Below are positions 17,092 through 26,244 of a DNA stretch of 64,000 nt, piece by piece (within the stretch, counting starts at the first letter, position 1; each line of letters begins with the position of its first letter). Both the position numbers and the translations under genes were made by a program. A model generated the notes under the pieces. That model was not told the origin of the DNA, ran no database searches, and saw nothing but the letters and a program-made list of their open reading frames with translations. Origin of the DNA: UBA6522 sp965237785 (GTDB lineage Bacteria > Pseudomonadota > Gammaproteobacteria > Steroidobacterales > Rariloculaceae); contig OZ250159.1 of the NCBI GenBank assembly GCA_965237785.1, positions 4,278,001 through 4,342,000 on the forward strand, given 5' to 3'.

Positions 17092-17910
17092 CTATTGGCG
17101 GGGCAGGCGCACGTTCCGCGGCGCCGCCTCGAAGTTGCTGCGGAACGGGTTGATGTCCAGGCCGCCCCGGCGCAGGTAGCGGGCGTAGACTGTCAACGAT
17201 CGCGGTTGGCAGAAGTGTTGCAGGTCCAGGAACATGCGTTCCACGCATTGCTCGTGAAATTCCGCGTGACGGCGGTAGGAAATCAGGTAGGCGAGCAAGC
17301 GCCGGCGGCGGATCTTCGGGCCGCGATAGCGGATCAGAACCGTCGCCCAGTCGGGCTGACCGGTGACCGGGCAGTTGGTCTTCAACAGGTTGGAATACAG
17401 CGTTTCCGACACCTCGGATCGCAGGTCGGAGCCGTTTAGCAGCAGCTGCGGGTCAAGCTCGTAGTTCGAGATCTCCATATCCGCGGAGTCGATACAGCGT
17501 CCTGCGGGCTTGCCCTGTTCGTACGGCTCGGTGGCATCCGCCGGACGGATGCGGACGCGAACATCCGCGCCGCAGAGGCGGCTGAGGTCGTCGGCGATGG
17601 TTTCGCGCGCCGCTGCAATCGTCTCGTAGCCGGTGCCATTGAGGGAATTGAGGTAGAGCTTCAACGATTTGGACTCGACCATGTTGGGCGACGTCGCCGG
17701 AACGCGGAATTCCCCGATGGCGGCGACCGGTTTTCCCTTCAGGTTCAGCCAGCTCAACTCGTAGGCATTCCAGATGTCCTCGCCCGAGAACGGCAGAGCA
17801 GCCGCGATGCCCAACCGATGGCGGCCTTCGGCCCGCGGTATCGGCTGCAGGAGGTGCGGCGAGTACTCGCGCGGGTATTCCGTTCCGGGCACGTCCGGGT
17901 ACGCGTTCAC
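17092..17910 (-). CDS. queF: NADPH-dependent 7-cyano-7-deazaguanine reductase
   Basis: QueF reduces preQ0 to preQ1, a four-electron nitrile reduction in queuosine synthesis for tRNA modification, in the cytoplasm. The 272-residue length is that of the bimodular (E. coli-type) form. The QueF motif ESKSLKLYLNS near residue 80 binds NADPH, the catalytic Cys lies in LKTNCPVTGQPDWA, and the conserved FHEQCVERMF follows. The start directly abuts the stop of the upstream cytochrome gene, so the two may be cotranscribed. Confidence 0.95.
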   Translation of the reverse strand: MNAYPDVPGTEYPREYSPHLLQPIPRAEGRHRLGIAAALPFSGEDIWNAYELSWLNLKGKPVAAIGEFRVPATSPNMVESKSLKLYLNSLNGTGYETIAAARETIADDLSRLCGADVRVRIRPADATEPYEQGKPAGRCIDSADMEISNYELDPQLLLNGSDLRSEVSETLYSNLLKTNCPVTGQPDWATVLIRYRGPKIRRRRLLAYLISYRRHAEFHEQCVERMFLDLQHFCQPRSLTVYARYLRRGGLDINPFRSNFEAAPRNVRLPRQ

Positions 17911-20202
17911 CTACGGTACTACTCCCGCATTCAACTCATCGATGAGCGCCCGGGCGACGGCATCCGCCGGCGACAGTTCCAGCAATCGCTCCGCGTACAG
18001 GCGCGCCTCTTCGACTTCACCTCCGTCCCGGTGGATTGTCGCCAGGCCGACCAGCGCGTCCCGGTATCCGGGGAAACGTGCGTGGGCCTGGCGCAGTTGT
18101 TGCAGCGCGCTTTCCCGCTCGCCGGTCGAATTCAGCGCGATGCCGATCACATATTGGTAGTAGGGTTCGTCGGGGGCGAGGTCGGCGGCTCCGCGGAGCG
18201 CCGCCATGGCTTCATTCAACTGCCCTGAACGCACCAGAGAGAGTCCCAGGGCGTAGTGCGCGCTGGGGTCGTCGGCGTTGTTCTCAATGGCCTGATGGAG
18301 AAGCGCCTCTGCCTGCTCTTCCTGTCCCGAACTGCGCAGCAGATCCGCCAGGTTGATATAGGCCGCGGTGAAGTAGGGTTCACGTTCGATCACCGTTTCG
18401 AGCGCGGTGGCCGCCTCGTCCAGGCGGCCCAGTCGGGCCAGGGTGCTGCCCGAGTTGAAACGTCCCTCCGCTCGATCGGCGTTGAAGCGCTGCGCCGCCC
18501 AGTACTCTTCCATCGCCGCGTCGAGGTCACCGCGCCGCCGATCGCTGAGCTGCCCCCGGGAATCCGCCAGGGCCTGCGCCGCCGCCAGCCGCAGCGCCCG
18601 CAGTGGGTGGGTCAGGAACCGTTGGGTCAGAGCGGCGCGCTCCGCGGGTTGAATGCTTCCCACCGAATCCAGGGCTGCCAGTTGCACCAGCGGGTCGTCA
18701 TCCCTCAGGACGGTCTCGACGGTCTGCAATCCCCGATCGTCGAGTTGAGCGGACAGGAGGCTCACCGCGGTGGCGCGAACGATGGCCGGGGCGGTCGAAT
18801 CATTCACCAATTCGGTCAATCGGGGACTCCGGTCGGCGGCCCATTGGCGGCCGGCATGGATGGCCTCCGCGTAATGGGGCGTGCCGGAGCGGCCTTCCGG
18901 AAACCACCCGGCGACCGTCTCCGCGGCCCATCCGGCATCCTCGTCCTGGTGGCAACCGCTACACGCATTGGGCGTCCCCAGCGCCACGGACAGGTCCGGC
19001 CGTGGCACGCGAAAGCTGTGGTCTCGCCGCGGGTCGACCACCATGTATGTCTCGGCCGGCATGTGGCAGTCCACGCAGGCGGTGCCCGGTCCGTCCGCCG
19101 GGTGATGGTGGTGTTGCGGACCGAAATAGGCGCTCGCCTGGTGGCATTGGCCGCAAAGGGCGTTGCCCTGGACCCGCAACTCCGCGCTATGAGGGTTATG
19201 GCAGTCGCTGCAGGTCACTCCGGCGGCGTGCATCGGGCTCTGCAGGAACGATCCATAAACGTAGACTTCATCCTGGATTTGACCGTCGGCGTGGTAGAGG
19301 CCCTCGTCCAACAGTGCCGGCCGGAATCCATCCAGTAGCGGATCGCCGGGCTCGAAATTGTCGGTGAATTGACTTCGGCGTGCGTGGCACTGGGCACAGG
19401 TTTCGAGCTCCGCGCGATTCTCAAGCGGAGCGACCCGCTGGGCGATCGCGGCGCCCTCCACGAATTGCCATTGTCCGGTATCGGACGCCAACCCCAGCGC
19501 GAAATCCTCCGGGGCCTGAACGTGTAGCGAGCCCGGGCCGTGGCAGGCCTCGCAATCGACATCGATGCTCGAGTACGTGGTTTCGTATCGGTCTTGCTCC
19601 GGAGAAAAGTTCTTCTGCAGGTTGGTGGAGTGGCATTCCGCGCAGGTGGTATTCCAGTTGTAGAACGAGCCGGTCCAGTGCAGCGGATCGTTGTGGTCCA
19701 CGGCCTCCCCTGAATATAGGTGGAACCAGCGTTGCCCACCGTCGTCCAGCGGACGCGAGTCCCAGGCGATGCCGAGTACCTGGTAGCGGCCGTCGGGAAA
19801 CCGGGTCAGGTATTGCTGTAGCGGTTCGGTACCGAACGCATGGGTGATTTCATACTCGGTCAGCGCCCCGTCGGGCCCATCCGTTCGTACCCGGTAGGCG
19901 CCGTCGCGGACGAAGAACTCACTGGTGACGCCGTTGTACGTGAATTGCGCGTCGTCGAAGTCGCCGCTCACCGTATCCGGACTCGCGGCCGCCATGGCCA
20001 GGTCGTGGTGAGAGCCTCGCCAGAGCTCGGTTTCGGCCATGTGACAGGCAGCGCATTGTTGGCCGCCGGCGTATTCCGCCTGCGCCGCTGCCACGGCTTC
20101 AACCGCCTCCGGTGGGGGAGCCTCGGCTCCGCAACCCGACAACAAGGCCGTCATGAGTAAGCCCCGCCAGTGCAACGCGGCGATCCGGACTTTCAAGGGC
20201 AT
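17911..20202 (-). CDS. Octahaem cytochrome c lipoprotein with HEAT-like and TPR repeats
   Basis: I place the start at ATG 20202 because it gives a lipoprotein signal with the lipobox LLSGCG; an ATG at 20259 would add 19 residues and overlap a small upstream gene. The mature protein has eight CxxCH haem sites (CAACH, CAECH, CEACH, CAQCH, CSDCH, CGQCH, CVDCH, CSGCH) in the first 420 residues, including a DHSFRVPRPD segment typical of TPR-containing multihaem cytochromes. A HEAT-like helical stretch and about five TPR units make up the rest. It probably sits on the periplasmic face of a membrane and takes part in electron transfer; its donor and acceptor are unknown. Confidence 0.85.
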   Translation of the reverse strand: MPLKVRIAALHWRGLLMTALLSGCGAEAPPPEAVEAVAAAQAEYAGGQQCAACHMAETELWRGSHHDLAMAAASPDTVSGDFDDAQFTYNGVTSEFFVRDGAYRVRTDGPDGALTEYEITHAFGTEPLQQYLTRFPDGRYQVLGIAWDSRPLDDGGQRWFHLYSGEAVDHNDPLHWTGSFYNWNTTCAECHSTNLQKNFSPEQDRYETTYSSIDVDCEACHGPGSLHVQAPEDFALGLASDTGQWQFVEGAAIAQRVAPLENRAELETCAQCHARRSQFTDNFEPGDPLLDGFRPALLDEGLYHADGQIQDEVYVYGSFLQSPMHAAGVTCSDCHNPHSAELRVQGNALCGQCHQASAYFGPQHHHHPADGPGTACVDCHMPAETYMVVDPRRDHSFRVPRPDLSVALGTPNACSGCHQDEDAGWAAETVAGWFPEGRSGTPHYAEAIHAGRQWAADRSPRLTELVNDSTAPAIVRATAVSLLSAQLDDRGLQTVETVLRDDDPLVQLAALDSVGSIQPAERAALTQRFLTHPLRALRLAAAQALADSRGQLSDRRRGDLDAAMEEYWAAQRFNADRAEGRFNSGSTLARLGRLDEAATALETVIEREPYFTAAYINLADLLRSSGQEEQAEALLHQAIENNADDPSAHYALGLSLVRSGQLNEAMAALRGAADLAPDEPYYQYVIGIALNSTGERESALQQLRQAHARFPGYRDALVGLATIHRDGGEVEEARLYAERLLELSPADAVARALIDELNAGVVP

Positions 20203-20221
20203 GACCGCCGGCTCAATCTGT

Positions 20222-20377
20222 TCAAAGCGGCGGACCCTGACGGCGTTTGAAAAAGTCATAGACGAAGCCGGCGATCCCGACGCCTGCGATCACGTTGCCG
20301 ATTTGCGAGCCGGCTGTCGCGAACTCAATGATCACGCCGAGGACGACGACGCCGATGCTGATGTTTCTTACGTTCAA
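20222..20377 (-). CDS. Small single-helix membrane protein
   Basis: A 51-residue frame begins with TTG at 20377, 6-7 nt after a GGGAG ribosome binding site. It contains one or two hydrophobic segments rich in Gly, Val and Ile (ISIGVVVLGVIIEFA and NVIAGVGIAGFVYDFF) and ends with the basic tail KRRQG. It ends 19 bp before the preferred start of the cytochrome gene. I recognise no family. Support is the ribosome binding site, a clean membrane-protein profile and the tight spacing. Confidence 0.5.
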   Translation of the reverse strand: MNVRNISIGVVVLGVIIEFATAGSQIGNVIAGVGIAGFVYDFFKRRQGPPL

Positions 20378-20526
20378 ATTAGGGCTCCCGTACCGTCTAC
20401 TAGGGTTCTAGCAGAGCGGCACGGCAAGAGCAATGGTGGGTCCGGGCAGGACTGTCGCCTTCGACGAGTTTGGGTGCCCGCACGCCCGTGTGATAAGAAG
20501 GGCGGAGCGCATTGCGGGAAAGGCCA

Positions 20527-21384
20527 TTGTTGAAGGCTCGTTTCAACCTGATCATCGGGGCGTTGCTGTTTTCCACCGGCGGCGTTGCCATCAAGGCGGC
20601 GACCCTGACCGGCTGGCAGATTTCCTGTTTCCGCAGCCTGTTGGGGGGTGTCGCCATTTTCGTGCTGCTACCGCGGGCGCGCCGGGGCTGGTCGTGGCGC
20701 TCCCTGGTTGTGGCGGTCCCTTTTGCCGCCACGTTTACGCTCTTCACGCTGGCAAACAAGCTCACCACCGCGGCGAATGTAATGTTCCTCGAGGACACCG
20801 CGCCGCTTTACATCCTGCTCCTGGGTCCGCTGCTTCTGGGGGAACAGATCCGCCGCCGGGACCTGGCCTTCGTGGCTGCCCTGGTGGTGGGTCTCCTATT
20901 GATCGTCGGCTCCACCCACGAACCCCTCGACAGCGCCACCGATCCCCGCCTTGGCAACTTGCTCGGGGTGTGCGCCGGCGCAACGTGGGCGCTGACCCTG
21001 ACGGGCCTGCGCTGGCTCGCATCCCGCTCCCCGTCCGACGAGGATCAGCCGGAGGCGGCGGTGGTGGCCGGATGTTTCCTCGCGGCCGCCGCCGCGGCTT
21101 GCTTCGTTTTCCCGCTGGACCAGGCCACGACATCCGACTGGCTGATCGTCGTGTATCTGGGCGTCTTCCAGATCGGTCTGGCGTACTACTTCATCACTCA
21201 GGGGATCAGAATGCTGTCCGCGCTTGAGACCTCGCTGCTATTGCTGGTGGAACCCGTGTTTGCGCCGATCTGGGCGTGGTTGCTGCTGGCGGAGCATCCC
21301 GGCGGCTTCGCCATCCTGGGCGGCGCGGTGGTCATTCTCGCCACGGCGGTCTATGCGCTCCGGAGCGACGGATTGCAGGGATAA
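20527..21384 (+). CDS. EamA-family (DMT superfamily) transporter
   Basis: About 285 residues form ten hydrophobic helices in two halves, as in EamA metabolite exporters. Typical family stretches are AANVMFLEDTAPLYILLLGP in the first repeat and SALETSLLLLVEPVFAPIWA in the second. There is no ATG; a GGAAAGG sequence lies just before TTG 20527/20530, so one of these is the probable start, although 20512 is also in frame. Substrate is unknown; family members export amino acids or other small metabolites from the cytoplasm. Confidence 0.85.
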   Translation: MLKARFNLIIGALLFSTGGVAIKAATLTGWQISCFRSLLGGVAIFVLLPRARRGWSWRSLVVAVPFAATFTLFTLANKLTTAANVMFLEDTAPLYILLLGPLLLGEQIRRRDLAFVAALVVGLLLIVGSTHEPLDSATDPRLGNLLGVCAGATWALTLTGLRWLASRSPSDEDQPEAAVVAGCFLAAAAAACFVFPLDQATTSDWLIVVYLGVFQIGLAYYFITQGIRMLSALETSLLLLVEPVFAPIWAWLLLAEHPGGFAILGGAVVILATAVYALRSDGLQG

Positions 21385-21454
21385 TCGGCGCGCCGGGCGG
21401 GGCAGGGGCGTTTTTTCCGGTATCATCCGGCACCTAGGAGACCGGAGCCTCGCC

Positions 21455-22606
21455 ATGGGCTTTAGCACTAAACAGATCCACGCGGGTGTCGAGCCGGATT
21501 CCGAAACCGGCTCGATCCTGACGCCGGTCTATCAGACGACGACCTTCGTTCAAAGCTCGGTGGACGAGTACCTGGCCAAGGGCTATTCCTACTCCCGCAG
21601 CGGCAATCCGACGGTGCACGCGCTGGAACAAAAACTCGCGGCGCTGGAGGACGGCGTGGCTTGCACGGCGTATGCCACGGGGATGGCGGCGATCCAGGCG
21701 GTGATTCAAGCTTGCCTGAACGCCGGCGATCATGCCGTCGTTTCCGATGTCGCGTATGGCGGCACCTACCGTCTTTGCACCAAGGTTTTTCAACGCTTCG
21801 GTGTGGAGTTCAGCTTCGTGAACACCGCCGACCCGGCGGCGGTCGAAACGGCGGTCAAGGAGAATACGCGCTTGATCCTCACCGAAACGCCGGCGAATCC
21901 GACCCTGAAACTCACCGACATTGCCGCCGTGTCGGACATCGCCCGGGCCAGGCATATTCCCCACGCCGTGGACAATACCTTCCTCACGCCCTTCTACCAG
22001 CGACCGCTCGCCCTTGGCGCCGACATCTCCATTCATAGTACGACCAAGTACTTCGACGGCCACAACGCCACGGTGGGCGGAGCGGTGATCGTCGGCACCG
22101 AAGCTCTGGATGAATCCATCCGCTTCATCCAGAACGCCAGCGGCGTGATCATGTCGCCCTGGGTGGCCTGGTTGACCCTGCAGGGCGTCAAGACGCTCTC
22201 CATCCGCATGGAGCGGCAGTCGGCCAATGCGCAGGTGATCGCCGAGTTTCTGGAATCGCACTCCAAGGTCGCGCGGGTTTCTTACCCGGGGCTGGCGTCG
22301 TTCGAACAGCACGATCTGGCCAGGAGCCAGGCCGGCGGATTCGGCGCCATGCTCTGGTTCGAAGTCCGGGGCGGCGTCGAAGCCGGCAAACGGTTGATGG
22401 ACTCCGTACGGCTTTGCACTCTGGCGGAGAATCTGGGCTCGGTGGAAACGCTGATCACCCACCCGGTGACCATGACCCACGCCGACGTCGAGAGGGCGGA
22501 GCGGCAGCGGGTCGGCATCAGCGACGGTTTGGTTCGGCTCTCCGTGGGCCTGGAAGACGTAGAAGACCTGATCGACGATCTGAGCCAGGCGCTGGATCAG
22601 GTCTAG
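21455..22606 (+). CDS. Trans-sulfuration-type PLP enzyme (cystathionine gamma-synthase/beta-lyase family)
   Basis: ATG 21455 lies 14 nt after AGGAG and starts a normal family N-terminus (GFSTKQIHAG). The 383-residue product has YSRSGNPTVHALEQKLAALE, the ATGMAAIQA phosphate-binding region, VDNTFLTPFYQRPL and the PLP lysine in HSTTKYFDGH. The C-terminal SVETLITHP segment is characteristic. Such enzymes make or split cystathionine or use O-acyl-homoserine with sulfide; the precise reaction cannot be told. A MOSC gene and a second, divergent member of the family follow closely. Confidence 0.9.
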   Translation: MGFSTKQIHAGVEPDSETGSILTPVYQTTTFVQSSVDEYLAKGYSYSRSGNPTVHALEQKLAALEDGVACTAYATGMAAIQAVIQACLNAGDHAVVSDVAYGGTYRLCTKVFQRFGVEFSFVNTADPAAVETAVKENTRLILTETPANPTLKLTDIAAVSDIARARHIPHAVDNTFLTPFYQRPLALGADISIHSTTKYFDGHNATVGGAVIVGTEALDESIRFIQNASGVIMSPWVAWLTLQGVKTLSIRMERQSANAQVIAEFLESHSKVARVSYPGLASFEQHDLARSQAGGFGAMLWFEVRGGVEAGKRLMDSVRLCTLAENLGSVETLITHPVTMTHADVERAERQRVGISDGLVRLSVGLEDVEDLIDDLSQALDQV

Positions 22607-22615
22607 GATCCGGCC

Positions 22616-23416
22616 ATGCGCGTGGCGGAAATCAGGATCTACCCGATCAAGTCCTGCGGCGGTATCTCTGTCGCGAGCGCCACGCTGGAAGCACGGGGAT
22701 TCGCCGGCGACCGGCGCTACATGCTCGTGGACCGGCGCGGCCGGTTTCTGACCCAGCGCGAACGCCCGCAAATGGCGCGGATCCGGGTTCGCACGACCGC
22801 GGGCGGCTGGGCGGTGGACACGGAGGGGCAGCCCACCCTGGAATTGCCCCGCAGCCTGGCCGGGGGCGAGCGGCGAAGCGTGACGGTGTGGCGGGACGGT
22901 CTTGAACTCACCGAAGCGCCTGCGAGCGTCAATCGCTGGTTCAGCACCGCGCTGGGTCTGTCCTGTCGGTTGGTCAACATGACTGAAGGTCACCGCCGCC
23001 GTCTCGGGCCCGGTCGGGGCCGGGAGACCGATGAGGTGAGTCTCGCCGATGGCGCGCCCGTGCTGTTGACAGCCACGGCGTCGCTGAACGATCTCAACGA
23101 GCGCCTGCCGAATCCAGTGCGGATGGTGAACTTTCGGCCCAATCTGGTTGCGGCCACGACGGCGGCCTTTGCGGAGGATGAATGGCGGCGAATCCGCGTC
23201 GGCGCCGCGGAGCTCGAGGTGGCCTGGGCGTGTACGCGCTGCGTGTTGACAACGATCGATCCGGAGACCGCAGAGAAGGATCCTGACGGCGAACCCATTC
23301 GCACGCTCAAGGCGTTTCGGCGCGGACCCGAAGGCGTCATGTTCGGGCAGAATCTGATTCCACGCCGGTTGGGCACGGTGAGTGTCGGGGATCCAATCGA
23401 TATACTCCAGCCATGA
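22616..23416 (+). CDS. MOSC domain protein, YcbX-like
   Basis: The 266-residue product has the MOSC N-terminal beta-barrel domain (VAEIRIYPIKSCGGIS, FAGDRRYMLVD) and the C-terminal MOSC domain with the conserved cysteine in CTRCVLTTIDPETA and the late GVMFGQNLIP. Proteins of this type bind molybdenum cofactor and reduce N-hydroxylated compounds or move sulfur. The gene begins 9 bp after the previous stop and overlaps the next gene by 4 bp (ATGA), so the three form an operon linked to sulfur amino acid chemistry. Confidence 0.88.
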   Translation: MRVAEIRIYPIKSCGGISVASATLEARGFAGDRRYMLVDRRGRFLTQRERPQMARIRVRTTAGGWAVDTEGQPTLELPRSLAGGERRSVTVWRDGLELTEAPASVNRWFSTALGLSCRLVNMTEGHRRRLGPGRGRETDEVSLADGAPVLLTATASLNDLNERLPNPVRMVNFRPNLVAATTAAFAEDEWRRIRVGAAELEVAWACTRCVLTTIDPETAEKDPDGEPIRTLKAFRRGPEGVMFGQNLIPRRLGTVSVGDPIDILQP

Positions 23417-24582
23417 AGAAGGAAACGCGCCTCGCACATCATCCACGGGTCAAGATGCCCGCCGGCAACGAGTCCGTGGTCGATCCGGTCTACCGTTCCG
23501 TGAAGTTCTCGTTCCCGGATATCGCCTCGTCGCTGACGCCGGAGGCCCGGCGGGAAGGGTTCGAATACACCCGCGGTACCAATCCCACCAACCGGCAGTT
23601 GGAACGGTTGGCGGCAGAACTGCAGGGGCGCGACGACGCCGTCTGCGTGTCAACCGGCATGGCCGCGGCCTGGCTTGCGGTACTCGGGAACCTCGGCGCC
23701 GGGGATCGCATCGTCTGCTGCCTGGAATCGTACCGGCCCATACGCACGATGATTCGCGGGCGGCTGCCGCGACTCGGCATCAGTCATTCCATGGTGAGCG
23801 TGCACGACAGGCAAGCCATGAGGGACGTGTTTGCGGCGGACGACACCAAACTGCTGATCTTCGAGGCGCCGACCAATCCCATGTTGCAGATACCGGACCT
23901 GGGCGCGATCGCGGCACTTGCCCGCGAGCACGGCGTGACGACTGTGCTCGACAATACCTTCGGCGGGTTGCATAACCATGGCCGGTACGAGATCGACTAC
24001 TACGTCCACAGCCTGACCAAGTACGCCAGCGGCCACGGGGATGTCATGGGCGGCGTCGTCATAGCCGACGAGGCGCGGCTGGATGACTTGCATTCGCTGG
24101 CGACCAGCATGGGCGCGACGCTGGATCCGGGCGCGGCGTTTCTGATCCTGCGAGGGTTGCGAACGTACGCACTGCGCCATCGGCGCCACTCGGAAAGTGC
24201 CCAGGTGGTTGCCGAGTTCCTTGAGGCGCACCCCCGGGTGGAGCGCGTCTACTTTCCGGGGTTGCCGGACGACCCGGGTCACGGTTTGGCCGCCGAACAG
24301 ATGGACGGATTCGGCGGTGTGTTGAGTTTCGACCTGCGCGGCGACAAGCAGCAGACGTGGAGCTTCATCGACGCGTTGCAGCTCTTTGCCACCGTGTCGA
24401 GCATCGGTTCCACCGAGTCGCTGGTGGCGCCGGTGAAGTTGTACTTCGCGGGCGATCTGAGCGACGAGGAATGCCGCCGCGCCCGGATCGGCGACAATAC
24501 GGTTCGACTGGCGGTGGGGCTGGAGGACGCCGGCGACCTCATCGAGGACCTGGAGCAGGCCTTCTCCAGGGTCATTGGCTAA
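23413..24582 (+). CDS. Divergent trans-sulfuration-type PLP enzyme
   Basis: The 389-residue product shares the fold of the gene at 21455 but is clearly diverged. It has FEYTRGTNPTNRQLERLAAE, STGMAAAWLAVL, the substrate-loop-like VLDNTFGG and the PLP lysine in HSLTKYASGHGDVMGG. It ends with a family-typical RLAVGLEDAGDLIEDLEQA. Start ATG overlaps the MOSC stop. Together with the first enzyme it may complete a two-step trans-sulfuration route (synthase plus lyase); which one is which cannot be read from sequence. Confidence 0.85.
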   Translation: MKKETRLAHHPRVKMPAGNESVVDPVYRSVKFSFPDIASSLTPEARREGFEYTRGTNPTNRQLERLAAELQGRDDAVCVSTGMAAAWLAVLGNLGAGDRIVCCLESYRPIRTMIRGRLPRLGISHSMVSVHDRQAMRDVFAADDTKLLIFEAPTNPMLQIPDLGAIAALAREHGVTTVLDNTFGGLHNHGRYEIDYYVHSLTKYASGHGDVMGGVVIADEARLDDLHSLATSMGATLDPGAAFLILRGLRTYALRHRRHSESAQVVAEFLEAHPRVERVYFPGLPDDPGHGLAAEQMDGFGGVLSFDLRGDKQQTWSFIDALQLFATVSSIGSTESLVAPVKLYFAGDLSDEECRRARIGDNTVRLAVGLEDAGDLIEDLEQAFSRVIG

Positions 24583-24648
24583 GGCTCCCCAGGGCCGTGA
24601 TATCCTCTGGCGGACCATTTTTTGGGCGCCAAGTTTCGGTATCGGTGC

Positions 24649-25389
24649 ATGATGCGTTTCAGAACCGTCGCCATCGCAGGGATTTCGATCGCGTTGCTGA
24701 TGTCGGTGGATGCGCAGGCGCAATTCGGCAGACGTTATCGAATCGAACAGAACAGCCCGCCGGCGACTGAATTGATCGTCGCGCGCTGGCGCTTCGGCAC
24801 CAACGGCCTGATCGGCCATATGGGCTGGTCCCACAACTACCCCTACTCAGACGAGAACTTCAACGAATTCATCCTTCAGTCCACCGGGATCGACATCCAG
24901 GTGCCCTCGTACCTCATCGTCGACCTGGGCAGCGAGGAGGTTTTCGACTATCCGTTTGCCTACGTTTCCGAGCCCGGTGAAATGGAGTTGACGGACCAGG
25001 AGGTCGAGAATCTCAGGCAGTTCGTGGAGCGGGGCGGGTTCGTGCTGATGGACGACTTTGACGGTCTGCTGCAACTGGAGACCATGCGAATGCAGGTGCG
25101 GCGGGCCTTCCCCGACCGTCCCTTCATCAGGCTGGAACCGGACCACCCCCTCTTCAGGGTGAATTTCGAACTTTACGACCTTAACGGCATGTCGCCTTAC
25201 GTGCCGGGCGGCAACATCACGTACTACGGGATATTGAATGACGCCGGCGATGTCGCCATCGCCGCGGGTCACAACAATGACCTGGCGAACTTCTGGGATT
25301 GGTACGATCAGGCGCGGATGCCGCTGGAACCGGCTGCGGACGCATTTCGCCTGGGAATCAATTTCGTTGTCTGGTCCATGACCCATTGA
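24649..25389 (+). CDS. DUF4159 domain exported protein
   Basis: ATG 24649 (or the adjacent ATG 24652) begins a signal peptide with a hydrophobic VAIAGISIALLMSV and a DAQA cleavage site. The mature 220 residues match the DUF4159 pattern: WRFGTNGLIGHMGWSHNYPY near the start, then LRQFVERGGFVLMDDFDG, and a late GNITYYGILNDAGDV and LGINFVVWSMTH. DUF4159 proteins adopt a glutamine-amidotransferase-like fold and are of unknown role, often near MoxR/VWA modules. None is adjacent here, although a VWA operon lies about 17 kb away. Confidence 0.85.
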   Translation: MMRFRTVAIAGISIALLMSVDAQAQFGRRYRIEQNSPPATELIVARWRFGTNGLIGHMGWSHNYPYSDENFNEFILQSTGIDIQVPSYLIVDLGSEEVFDYPFAYVSEPGEMELTDQEVENLRQFVERGGFVLMDDFDGLLQLETMRMQVRRAFPDRPFIRLEPDHPLFRVNFELYDLNGMSPYVPGGNITYYGILNDAGDVAIAAGHNNDLANFWDWYDQARMPLEPAADAFRLGINFVVWSMTH

Positions 25390-25516
25390 CGATTAGCGCA
25401 GCGGTGTTCGCGCGTGATGACGATCTGACTATGCACGCGACCGGCAGTTCGAATGCGTGGCACGCTGCTGCGCTGACATCGATTCTGGGCATCGCCGCCC
25501 ACAGCCCATCGGCGCA

Positions 25517-25990
25517 TCGGATCGCATCGACATCGTCCGCGGCCCGGCATCGCCCATCTACGGGCCGGCCAAGATCGGCGGTTATCTCAACTTCAATCCC
25601 AAGTCCGCCAGGATCGAGGAAACCGGCCAGTTCATTGCCGAGACCACCGGCGCCGTCGGACTGGGCTCCGGTAGCTGGGACAAGCGCATTCTCACGGCGG
25701 AGGTCGGCGGGCCGAGCCGCCTCGGCGGTCAGGACTTCGGTTACTACCGCGGCGATCGATGGCAGCCAGGTACTTGTGGCGCCCGAAGATACCCTTGGCA
25801 ACGAAGTCGTCACGCTCTATTTCGATACCTCGAAGCTACGCGAACTGGGACTCAAGGGCAGTTTCCTGAACGACGCTCTGTACTTCGCGTTATCGGCGCC
25901 GAGGACATTCCCGGCGTCGCGCCGGAGACCTTCTATGGCGGCGCCCTCGCCGGCACCGCGCTACTACCAGGCGCGGATGCAGTACAGATG
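25517..25990 (+). pseudogene. Remnant of a TonB-dependent receptor
   Basis: The stretch SDRIDIVRGPASPIYGPAKI followed by GGYLNFNPKSAR is the end of a TonB-receptor plug domain, and SWDKRILTAEVGGP continues into the barrel. After FGYY the frame is lost; pieces such as GSQVLVAPEDTLGNE and AEDIPGVAPETFYGG, readable in two frames, look like C-terminal barrel segments. There is no signal peptide or TonB box. A gene normally about 2.5 kb long is reduced to under 0.5 kb by deletions and frameshifts. Confidence 0.75.
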
Positions 25991-26244
25991 GTAGGTGGAA
26001 AGCGCGGGGCGAAACCCGGAACTGTATGCGAACGAAGGTGCAAATTGGAAAACGCTTTGGAAGGTAATATTCGGAAACCCCGCTTCATACTTGGCCGGGA
26101 GACACCAACGCGCGCTTGACCGCCTCGCGCGGGATCTGCCGAACAGCGCGGGAGCGACGGTGAGGTTCTTGGGAAATCGTTGTACTGAATCCGCTATTTG
26201 GACTCCGCGTCTGTCGTCGCGATACCCTCTGGTTGCCCCTGCGG

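Noticed and set aside
21385..21440. Rho-independent terminator after the EamA-type transporter gene
   Set aside because: A T-run is present but no convincing stem precedes it.
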